Assembly (NCBI GenBank): GCA_031278025.1 | Contig: JAITLF010000115.1 | Span: forward strand, 1 to 16,645 | Direction of reading: 5' to 3' | Length of the DNA stretch: 16,645 nucleotides | Origin: Treponema sp. | GTDB lineage: Bacteria; Spirochaetota; Spirochaetia; Treponematales; Breznakiellaceae | Part shown: positions 7,388 to 13,266 of the stretch, piece after piece | Position numbering within the stretch: position 1 is the first letter of the stretch | Layout of the letters: each line of letters opens with the position of its first letter | Notes under the pieces: model-generated | What the model saw: the letters and a program-made list of their open reading frames with translations, nothing else | Databases searched by the model: none | What the model was told of the DNA's origin: nothing | Made by a program: the position numbers and the translations under genes

Positions 7388-8859
7388 ACATCGGCCTCCT
7401 GGTAAAACGTAAACGCTTTTGTCGTGTCAAAGGATTGGGTAAAGGGGGATACATAATGCTGGCCCAGCTTACGGATAAAGTTAGTATTGTGGAGCAGCTC
7501 CGCCAGGCAGTCTCCAAAATAGGCTAGGCCCCGGTAACCCATTACGATAAGCCCGATGTCCACATCCATGGCGGGTATGCCCTGTTTCGTGAAGTAGGGA
7601 GTCGCGTCATGGCCCCGTGAAAGGATAAAGTCGGGGTTATAATCACGGACAACCAAATCGGTCTCGACCTGCTGGGCGTCATTCACGCTGGTGGGTACAT
7701 CCATGCCCAGTTCTTTAACATCCGTTGCCGCAGCCACCGTTTCTTCCTGGTCGGCGTTGTCAAGCCTGGGGTCATAATGGTAGGCGATGGCATGCAGCGT
7801 CTCTACCCCCAGTTCGCCGAGCATGCGGGTATATTCAAAAGCAAAACTCGCGCCCATAGCGATAAACGCCTTTTTCCCGTTAAGCGTCCTCCGTATTCTT
7901 TCAATTTCCGGGCTGTATTTTTCTTTTTCTTCGCTAAGCACCTGACGGGCCAGGTCTTCCTTACCGATGTGACGCCCAATATCCAGAAAGAAGCGCTCAA
8001 ACCCAACGCCGCCGTATGGAAGATGAGACTGAAAGTATTTAACCCCGCACTCCTGCTCAAGGACGGCGCAGAGGTAGCTGGATTGAGAACCGCACTGTCC
8101 CCAGGAAGCCACGGAAGAAGCGGCCCGCTCAAAATCCTCGCGGGTCGCGGTGGCCGTCAGGCAAATGAGGTCAAGCCCCAGCCGCTTGAATAGGGGCGCC
8201 ACAAACTCCCGGCCCATGTTATTAAAGCCCACATAATTAATCGTATTGCTTTTTTGTTCAGCTTTTTTGATCCGCGCCTTGGCCGCCGCGTGGCAGTATG
8301 CGTCAAAACCGCTTGCCCAAATCTTGGAACGGAAGCCCTCCGCAGTGGCGATCTGTACCGGTATACCGAGTTCCGCTTCCATTTCATGGGCGGTAGTTCT
8401 TACATCTTCCCCGATGATCGCCGATACACAGCTTGTGGCTATATAAATTTCACCGGGATGGTGCCGTTTATATGCGGCCCGTATGGTTTCTTTTAATTTT
8501 TCCACTGCGCCGAATATGGTATCCGATTCGTTGATCCCCGTTGAGAAGACCTTGGCATGGGAAATCGGAGGCCTGCCCGGAATTACCGGGAGCTTGTTTT
8601 TTACCAAGGTAAAGCATATCTGCGCGCCCGCGCAGCCGTGGGGGGCGTGATCGACCACCAGGGTATCGTCCAGCCCGGCAAGCTGATTGATGGCGTGAAC
8701 ATGGGCGCAGGAACTAACGGTTTGAAAGTCCCGGCTTTTGTTTTTAAGACAGCCCTGGCAACCCAACAGCGACAACTCCTTGAGGGATCCGTTGTAGCCG
8801 GTAATTGATCCCAGCCGCTGTTCACGGCTGGGTACTTCCGCGTTAAGATTTATCCCCAT
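7384..8859 (-). CDS. nitrogenase-like D subunit (NifD/MarD-like), probable catalytic subunit
   Basis: The 491-residue protein is the catalytic-type subunit of the nitrogenase component 1 superfamily. Cysteines matching NifD Cys62, Cys88 and Cys154 are present as Cys51 (VSSCAHVHA), Cys76 (HAPHGCAGAQ) and Cys144 (ATSCVSAIIGED). The FeMo-co-binding Cys275 has a counterpart at Cys256 in GQCGSQSSYL, so a P-cluster and a NifB-derived cofactor are both plausible. Residues needed for N2 reduction are changed by motif alignment: Gln191 to Trp181, His195 to Phe185 (EGFRSKIWASGF), Arg96 to Thr, and cofactor ligand His442 to Asp434 (GIPAMDVDIG). An extra CQGC pair lies at 34-37. The ATG at 8859 is chosen over one 27 bases upstream because AAAGGAG sits 7 bases before it. 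The exact substrate is unknown. Confidence 0.88.
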   Translation of the reverse strand: MGINLNAEVPSREQRLGSITGYNGSLKELSLLGCQGCLKNKSRDFQTVSSCAHVHAINQLAGLDDTLVVDHAPHGCAGAQICFTLVKNKLPVIPGRPPISHAKVFSTGINESDTIFGAVEKLKETIRAAYKRHHPGEIYIATSCVSAIIGEDVRTTAHEMEAELGIPVQIATAEGFRSKIWASGFDAYCHAAAKARIKKAEQKSNTINYVGFNNMGREFVAPLFKRLGLDLICLTATATREDFERAASSVASWGQCGSQSSYLCAVLEQECGVKYFQSHLPYGGVGFERFFLDIGRHIGKEDLARQVLSEEKEKYSPEIERIRRTLNGKKAFIAMGASFAFEYTRMLGELGVETLHAIAYHYDPRLDNADQEETVAAATDVKELGMDVPTSVNDAQQVETDLVVRDYNPDFILSRGHDATPYFTKQGIPAMDVDIGLIVMGYRGLAYFGDCLAELLHNTNFIRKLGQHYVSPFTQSFDTTKAFTFYQEADV

Positions 8860-8866
8860 ATCCTTT

Positions 8867-8873
8867 CTCCTTT
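8867..8873 (-). promoter_or_regulatory. ribosome binding site deciding the D start
   Basis: AAAGGAG on the minus strand lies 7 bases before the ATG at 8859. The longer frame from 8886 would start upstream of this site and inside a repeat, so it is rejected. The site directly abuts the outer end of the repeat at 8874. Confidence 0.8.
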
Positions 8874-9042
8874 GAGACTGTTGCAAAACCTGCGCCGGCC
8901 TTCATATCCCCGGTTTTCCCGCCTGAAAACGCCGAATTCGCATATGCAAATGCTCCATTTCCGATCAGCAACGGACCATTTGCATATGCGGATCAGACGG
9001 TATCCGCCTCAATCCCGCTGCACGAAGGTTTGGAACAGCCTC
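8874..9042. repeat. MITE-like element with imperfect terminal inverted repeats between SBP and D
   Basis: The left end GAGACTGTTGCAAAACC (8874-8890) is matched in inverted orientation by GGTTTGGAACAGCCTC (9027-9042). That gives about 16-bp imperfect terminal repeats around 136 bp with no gene. The interior holds a perfect 14-bp inverted repeat, CGCATATGCAAATG at 8939-8952 and its complement at 8977-8990. It is extendable to about 17 bp with one wobble pair and has a 24-base loop. The size, termini and coding-free interior suit a miniature element, but no target-site duplication is evident. It could equally be an evolved intercistronic RNA structure. Confidence 0.5.
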
Positions 9043-9059
9043 CATTAACAAGTATAGAA

Positions 9060-9092
9060 GGAACCATCTGGCTCCATGAGCCTGCTGGTTCC
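9060..9092. other. strong two-part hairpin between SBP and D
   Basis: GGAACCA (9060-9066) pairs with TGGTTCC (9086-9092), and inside it GGCTC (9070-9074) pairs with GAGCC (9078-9082) around a 3-base loop. The two stems are separated by a symmetric internal loop. Overlapping GGTTCC-A-GGAACC at 9087-9099 offers an alternative fold. In the operon mRNA this would be a stable structure downstream of the SBP stop and could shield that end from 3' exonucleases. Confidence 0.6.
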
Positions 9093-9125
9093 AGGAACCT
9101 GCAGGCTCCGGCCTGCCGGCCCCAC

Positions 9126-9160
9126 GGCTGTTTCAAAGACCATCGGAATTTGGAACAGCC
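9126..9160. repeat. inverted repeat of the CTGTTNCAAA family
   Basis: GGCTGTTTCAAA (9126-9137) is opposed by TTTGGAACAGCC (9149-9160), matching at 11 of 12 positions with an 11-base loop. It is a shorter relative of the ends of the 8874-9042 element and of the 4160-4203 hairpin. It lies 28 bases beyond the SBP stop without a T run, so it is not a typical intrinsic terminator. Confidence 0.6.
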
Positions 9161-9187
9161 TAAAGGTTCCTACGATAATAAATACCG

Positions 9188-10300
9188 TTAAATACCGTAG
9201 TTGGAATTATTTTCCTTAAAAAGCTCGAATGCTTTTGTGTACACCGCATCTCCCGGATGCCGTTTCAAGAGTTCGGTTATCGCGTCCTGATAGATGGTAA
9301 GATCTACCCGGTCTTTCAAGGTAAAAGGCGCATTCCAAATGTAATTACCGGCGGCGATATTCGCGTTATTAAGCGCTTCCAGCTTGTTAAACAAGGGATC
9401 GGGACTAACCGGATTCTTAAAGTTTACCAGCCCTCCTCCTTGATAATTTTTTTCCGTCGCGATATAACGCACCACATATTCCCGTTTTTGTTCGGTATAG
9501 GCGGTAACGGCGTCCACAATTTTATCGGTATCGTCTTTATAATCATGTTCAGCGCGGAGCAGTGCCCGTAGTACCGCTACATAGGGAGCGCGGTTTTCTT
9601 CGACCCCCTGGATGTTGGCGGTCAGACGGCAGCAGATATAGTAGGGAAGATACTCTGCGAGATCAAAGGCTTCCACGCATCCCGCTTCTTCGGCAAGCCA
9701 CACCCGCTCGGTCGTAAGAAAGCCCGCATCCACCGTTCCCTTTTTGATAGCCTCAAGCAGGACATTGTTGTCGTCAATTTCAACAAACTCAAATCCATCC
9801 AAATCAAAGTCCGGGTCCTGCTTGAAGAACTGAAGCAGTTGAAAGACCACGATGCTTGTTGGATTGCCGCCTATCTTCTTGCCCTTCCACTGGGATAAGT
9901 CCCGGAAATTCGTACCCCGGTTTGCGGGACTTGCCACCAGAGAGGTTCCTTCCACCGCGACGCCTCCTACAAAGACATGGTTGCTGCCTTTGGCAAGGGA
10001 CGATATAGCGTTGGCGGAAAAGGGAAAGATATCGATTTTTCTTGTTTCAACCGCCGCAAGCCCGGAGTTTACCGAGTCAATGGAAATGAATTCAACGTCA
10101 ACCCCCTCTTCCTCATAGTAGCCCAGCTCTTCTGCGGCTACCACCAGAGCCGGGCGTACCGCGTCCTGTACGATGAGTCCTATTTTAAGGACCGGCCTAT
10201 CGCTCTGCGCCTTTTTACAGCCCGCCAAAACGAATAGTACCGCAAAGGTTACTATGACCGCGAAAGTCATGCCGAAACGATGCACGTTTTTCTTTTTCAT
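9188..10300 (-). CDS. lipoprotein substrate-binding protein, SsuA/NMT1-like
   Basis: This 370-residue protein should be the periplasmic solute receptor of the operon's ABC importer. The N-terminus MKKKNVHRFG is followed by a hydrophobic stretch and a lipobox VLAGC with Cys28, so it is probably a membrane-anchored lipoprotein. KIGLIVQDAVRPALVVAAEE, then ELGYYEEEGVDVEF and KIDIFPFSANAI, follow the SsuA/ThiY/NMT1 pattern of small organic anion or heterocycle binders. GGNPTSIVVFQLLQ fits the second lobe. The start at 10300 is preferred over one 39 bases upstream because AGGGAG (10307-10312) is well placed. It is separated from nifB by 64 bases and from the D gene by about 330 structured bases. 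The ligand cannot be read from the sequence. Confidence 0.88.
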   Translation of the reverse strand: MKKKNVHRFGMTFAVIVTFAVLFVLAGCKKAQSDRPVLKIGLIVQDAVRPALVVAAEELGYYEEEGVDVEFISIDSVNSGLAAVETRKIDIFPFSANAISSLAKGSNHVFVGGVAVEGTSLVASPANRGTNFRDLSQWKGKKIGGNPTSIVVFQLLQFFKQDPDFDLDGFEFVEIDDNNVLLEAIKKGTVDAGFLTTERVWLAEEAGCVEAFDLAEYLPYYICCRLTANIQGVEENRAPYVAVLRALLRAEHDYKDDTDKIVDAVTAYTEQKREYVVRYIATEKNYQGGGLVNFKNPVSPDPLFNKLEALNNANIAAGNYIWNAPFTLKDRVDLTIYQDAITELLKRHPGDAVYTKAFELFKENNSNYGI

Positions 10301-10306
10301 TTTATA

Positions 10307-10312
10307 CTCCCT
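10307..10312 (-). promoter_or_regulatory. ribosome binding site deciding the SBP start
   Basis: AGGGAG on the minus strand is 6 bases from the ATG at 10300, the codon that begins a normal lipoprotein signal (Met-Lys-Lys-Lys). The upstream frame start at 10339 has no comparable site. Confidence 0.7.
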
Positions 10313-10364
10313 ATAAAACAAATTTTTTTCGATAAACACCGATCCAAATGAAAATGAAATTGAC

Positions 10365-11624
10365 TCAAACTACCGGCAGGAACATTTCGGATCCGCCTGT
10401 CCGGTATTGTTCGGCGGCGGCGTTTACCGCTTCCTCAACCGTGTTATAAGTCATATATGCCTTGATGCCCCGCGACTCCAGCAACAACCGTGGCGCGTTA
10501 CCGATGCGCAGGGAAATGACTGCGGCGCAGTCTTCAAGGATTTCCGCCAGCATGGGTATCTTTTCATCATGATTAAAACAGCTTCCCTTTCCCCGGCAGA
10601 ATTGAAGGACGGAACGCCGTTCCTTCAGGGTAACCTGCCCATTATCCCACGCGTATATGTAAAATTCCTCCGCGTGTCCAAAATGCTGATCCACCAGCCT
10701 GCCGTCCCGTGAGGCGACCGCGAAAAGCAGGTCGGCGCCGGTATGCTCGTCCCCCTTACGCCGCTGCCCGCCAGTCCCCGGTTCCGCTGCGTCCTTTGCG
10801 TAAAGAAAGGAGACATCCTGATGAAGCGGACCAATGGCGTCTGCCCGGCATTGCCTACAGTGGTACATCTGGGGTAATACCGCTTTGCACTCTTTCCTCA
10901 TGGCGGTAAGTTCCTGGTTGGTTACCAGGGGCAGGTCCTCAAAAGCACTCCCCTTAACCGGGATAAGCTGCATGATGTTGGTCAGCGCTGCGCCGTGGCT
11001 TTTTACCGTTTCGATAATCTGCGGGATATGGCCTTCGTTTATCCCCTTAAGCATGACGCAGTTGACTTTGCACACCATTCCCGCTTCCGCGGCGCGGCGG
11101 AGCCCTTCAAGCTGGTTGTTCAGCAGGAGCGAAGCCGCCTCCACTCCTTTCAGCCGCCGGCCTTCAAAATCGACAAAACTGATGATCTTTTCGCCCACAG
11201 CCGGATCAACGGCGTTTATCGTAACGGTCAGATGTGAAAGGCCCAAGTCCGACAGCTCCAGAATGTAACGCGGCAGGAGCAGGCCGTTGGTGGATATGCA
11301 AAGGGTGATCTTTGGGTCTTCCCGGCGAATACGCTCAAAGGTTTCCCGGGTTTGCCCGAAATTAGCCAGGGTATCCCCCGGCCCCGCGATGCCCGCCACC
11401 GTAAGGTTCCGTATTTCTCGCTTTACCCGGCGAAACCGGTCCAGAGCCTCATCAGGGGAAAGTATGGCCGTGCATACCCCTGGGCGGCTTTCGTTGGGGC
11501 AGTCGAATTTGCGCACACAGTAGTTGCACTGGATATTACACGCGGGCGCTACCGGAAGATGAATTCGGGAAAATTTACCGCCGCATCCGTTGAAGCAGGG
11601 GTGTTGCAAAGATTTTTCAAACAT
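10365..11624 (-). CDS. nifB: NifB-type radical SAM cofactor maturase with C-terminal NifX-like domain
   Basis: NifB fuses two [4Fe-4S] clusters, inserting a carbide from S-adenosylmethionine and a sulfide, to make the 8Fe-9S-C core (NifB-co) of nitrogenase cofactors. The 419-residue protein has all the landmarks. HPCF holds Cys10. The radical SAM motif is CNIQCNYC (Cys29, Cys33, Cys36), followed by RKFDCPNESRPGV and AGPGDTLAN (80-88). The distal HCRQCRADA pair (Cys256, Cys259) binds the precursor clusters in known NifB. Residues about 298-419 (FAVASRDGRLVDQHFGH) form the NifX/NafY-like domain present in many but not all NifB. AAGGAGGGG lies just before the ATG, and the gene starts 10 bases after the nifH stop. 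No nifE, nifN or nifV is nearby, so its product may be used directly by the D-K complex. Confidence 0.95.
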   Translation of the reverse strand: MFEKSLQHPCFNGCGGKFSRIHLPVAPACNIQCNYCVRKFDCPNESRPGVCTAILSPDEALDRFRRVKREIRNLTVAGIAGPGDTLANFGQTRETFERIRREDPKITLCISTNGLLLPRYILELSDLGLSHLTVTINAVDPAVGEKIISFVDFEGRRLKGVEAASLLLNNQLEGLRRAAEAGMVCKVNCVMLKGINEGHIPQIIETVKSHGAALTNIMQLIPVKGSAFEDLPLVTNQELTAMRKECKAVLPQMYHCRQCRADAIGPLHQDVSFLYAKDAAEPGTGGQRRKGDEHTGADLLFAVASRDGRLVDQHFGHAEEFYIYAWDNGQVTLKERRSVLQFCRGKGSCFNHDEKIPMLAEILEDCAAVISLRIGNAPRLLLESRGIKAYMTYNTVEEAVNAAAEQYRTGGSEMFLPVV

Positions 11625-11634
11625 GGCCCCTCCT

Positions 11635-12510
11635 TCATATTGCCGCCCCCGGAGAACTTACCTTTCCCTGTTCCATCTCCAGCAGGTAGTCGCCCCACTT
11701 GCCGGCCCATTCCCGGAGCGCGGCGGTTTCCAGCGGGGAGGGCGTCCGGGAATCGGTATGGCCGGCGATCTTCTTCGCCAGGGAGCGGTAGACTTCGGCC
11801 TGGGCCGATCCCGGCGCCGCTTCAATGGTAGTTTTACCCAGGAGTTCACTTTGGGTAACCGTTATTGAACGGGGTATATACTCAACCACCCGCGTTTTGG
11901 TCTGGGCAACAAAATCATCGATAATTTCCCTGGAATACGGCGGCCCCATGGAATTGGCGATCACCCCGCCGAGCAAGGCCCCGCCTGAATGGGAATACTT
12001 GCTGATCCCTTTGAAGAGGTTATTTGAGGCGTATATCGACATAAAATCCGAAGACGAAACAGTGAACACATGCTCCGCTATCCCTTCCCGGATGGGCATG
12101 GCAAAGCCGCCGCAGACCACATCTCCCAGCACATCGTAAATAACCACATCCAGATCAAGCTCCTCGAAAATCCGCTGTTGCTTAAAAAGTTCCACCGCCG
12201 TGATGATCCCCCTTCCGGCGCATCCCACCCCAGGGGCGGGTCCCCCCGCCTCGACGCAGTAGATCCCGTTAAATCCCTGAAAAACGACATCACGGGAATT
12301 GATGCCGGATCTTTCCCTGATGGTATCCAGGACGGTGGGAATATACTTACCGTCCCGCAGGGTATTGGTGGAATCGCTTTTGGGATCGCATCCAAACTGC
12401 ATGACCCTATACCCCATTTCCGACAGCGCAGCGCTTAAATTCGAGGTGGTGGTTGATTTCCCAATACCGCCCTTCCCATAAATAGCGAGTTGCTTCAATT
12501 TTTTTGCCAT
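11635..12510 (-). CDS. nitrogenase-like Fe protein (NifH/MarH-like reductase)
   Basis: This ATP-dependent electron carrier should form a homodimer bridged by one [4Fe-4S] cluster and feed electrons to the D-K complex. The 291-residue sequence shows the P-loop GKGGIGKST (12-20) and the cluster ligands Cys97 (GVGCAGRG) and Cys133 ([14 protein letters not shown]), numbered as in Azotobacter within one residue. Arg100, the residue ADP-ribosylated in some nitrogenases, is present. CDPKSDST (41-48) replaces the usual CDPKADST. The first gene of the operon, it starts about 75 bases after the predicted transcription start. Its ribosome binding site is weak: GGAG, 11 bases from the ATG. The preserved ligands mean it is functional, but sequence alone does not distinguish nitrogenase from nitrogenase-like use. 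Confidence 0.94.
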   Translation of the reverse strand: MAKKLKQLAIYGKGGIGKSTTTSNLSAALSEMGYRVMQFGCDPKSDSTNTLRDGKYIPTVLDTIRERSGINSRDVVFQGFNGIYCVEAGGPAPGVGCAGRGIITAVELFKQQRIFEELDLDVVIYDVLGDVVCGGFAMPIREGIAEHVFTVSSSDFMSIYASNNLFKGISKYSHSGGALLGGVIANSMGPPYSREIIDDFVAQTKTRVVEYIPRSITVTQSELLGKTTIEAAPGSAQAEVYRSLAKKIAGHTDSRTPSPLETAALREWAGKWGDYLLEMEQGKVSSPGAAI

Positions 12511-12529
12511 ATGTCAATCAACTCCAATT

Positions 12530-12548
12530 TCCTATTAAAATACTAGGA
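12530..12548. promoter_or_regulatory. palindromic operator candidate 1 (TCCTA-N9-TAGGA)
   Basis: TCCTA (12530-12534) and TAGGA (12544-12548) form a perfect 5-bp dyad around 9 bases in the nifH leader. Its partner lies exactly 34 bp away, and the sequence between the two is itself dyadic, with TAGGAATA at 12544-12551 opposed by TATTCCTA at 12561-12568. Such paired dyads usually mark dimeric repressor or activator sites. Confidence 0.6.
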
Positions 12549-12563
12549 ATAAACCGCTACTAT

Positions 12564-12582
12564 TCCTACTTTGTTGCTAGGA
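12564..12582. promoter_or_regulatory. palindromic operator candidate 2 (TCCTA-N9-TAGGA)
   Basis: This is the second identical-arm dyad: TCCTA at 12564-12568, 9 bases, TAGGA at 12578-12582. It lies immediately downstream of the predicted transcription start (about 12586), a position where bound protein would block the polymerase. The regulator is not encoded in the window. Confidence 0.6.
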
Positions 12583-12592
12583 TATGGCGGTG

Positions 12593-12621
12593 ATATTAGG
12601 CGCTAAAATTTTTTTTGTCAA
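12593..12621 (-). promoter_or_regulatory. near-consensus sigma-70 promoter of the nitrogenase-like operon
   Basis: On the minus strand TTGACA (12621-12616) and TAATAT (12598-12593) are separated by exactly 17 bases, close to the ideal housekeeping promoter. The predicted start is near 12586, giving a leader of about 75 bases before nifH. There is no GG-N10-GC sigma-54 element as in classical nif promoters, so control more likely comes from the two dyads downstream. Confidence 0.8.
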
Positions 12622-12755
12622 GGGAAATTCGTTTTGCCGGTTGCTTTTTTACACCCCCACATCTCCGGGGGGCTGAAGGCCGGCGCGGGTTTTGGGACAG
12701 CCCCGCCGGGCAGAGCGGGAAGCGCCGGGCTTTCAAGTGCGTTTTTTAAAAAGCC

Positions 12756-12785
12756 TTGCAAAGCCCCCTGTTTCTCCGGTACAGT
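12756..12785 (+). promoter_or_regulatory. possible promoter for the exported protein gene
   Basis: TTGCAA (12756-12761) and TACAGT (12780-12785) are 18 bases apart. The start would fall at or next to the ATG at 12791, implying a leaderless or nearly leaderless message. That would agree with the lack of a ribosome binding site but is only a weak match. Confidence 0.3.
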
Positions 12786-12790
12786 GAATA

Positions 12791-13258
12791 ATGAAAATTT
12801 TGCGGAAAAATCAAATACGAAAACGTATGATTGGGGTGGCGGCCTTGCTGACCCTCTGTTCCGTTTCAGCCTGGGGCCAGTACGATTATCTCAATGATCC
12901 CGCCTCGCTGGTCGGCGCAAGCCTGCGGGACCTCATCACCCTGTTTGGCGCTCCCCTGTCGGTGCATGTAACCCGCGGGCCCAATGTATGGCAGGACGAT
13001 GTGGTGTTTGCCTATGGCGACTGGGAATTCTACGTATACCGGGACCGGGTTTGGCAGATAAGCCTTAAAGCCGCATACGGGATCAAACTCGGCGAACGCC
13101 GGGAAGTAATCCCCCTGATTCTGGGCAGCGGGGTTCAGATTTACGAAAGCTTCACCGTGTACTCCTATTCCAACCGCTCATGGCCCATCACCCTCAGGTT
13201 CAATACCGATCAATATGGCCTGGTATCGGCCATCTTCATTTACCGCACCGATTTATAG
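12791..13258 (+). CDS. small exported protein of unknown function
   Basis: I do not recognise this 155-residue protein. The N-terminus is basic (MKILRKNQIRKR), followed by a hydrophobic core (about 13-26) and a likely signal peptidase site after SAWG, giving a mature protein of about 125 residues that starts QYDYLNDP. The mature part begins with ASLVGASLRDLITLFGAP and is rich in aromatic residues and beta-prone segments, with no cysteine. The LVGxSLxxLxxLFGxP pattern recalls the small BamE/SmpA-like fold, but this is a loose resemblance. No clear ribosome binding site precedes the ATG, so a start at the Met 36 bases downstream is possible but would leave a short signal. The aroD-aroE gene follows after 8 bases, suggesting co-transcription. 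Confidence 0.7.
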   Translation: MKILRKNQIRKRMIGVAALLTLCSVSAWGQYDYLNDPASLVGASLRDLITLFGAPLSVHVTRGPNVWQDDVVFAYGDWEFYVYRDRVWQISLKAAYGIKLGERREVIPLILGSGVQIYESFTVYSYSNRSWPITLRFNTDQYGLVSAIFIYRTDL

Positions 13259-13266
13259 GGGGCGGG

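Noticed and set aside
6014..8859. Protochlorophyllide/chlorophyllide reductase or the CfbCD F430 cyclase
   Set aside because: These do not need NifB. Here NifB is encoded in the operon, all six P-cluster cysteine positions are present, and a Cys275 counterpart is kept. No tetrapyrrole genes are nearby.
4267..12510. A true N2-fixing nitrogenase operon
   Set aside because: nifE, nifN and nifV are absent, the equivalents of NifD Gln191, His195, Arg96 and His442 are changed, K lacks its N-terminal extension, and no sigma-54 promoter is seen.
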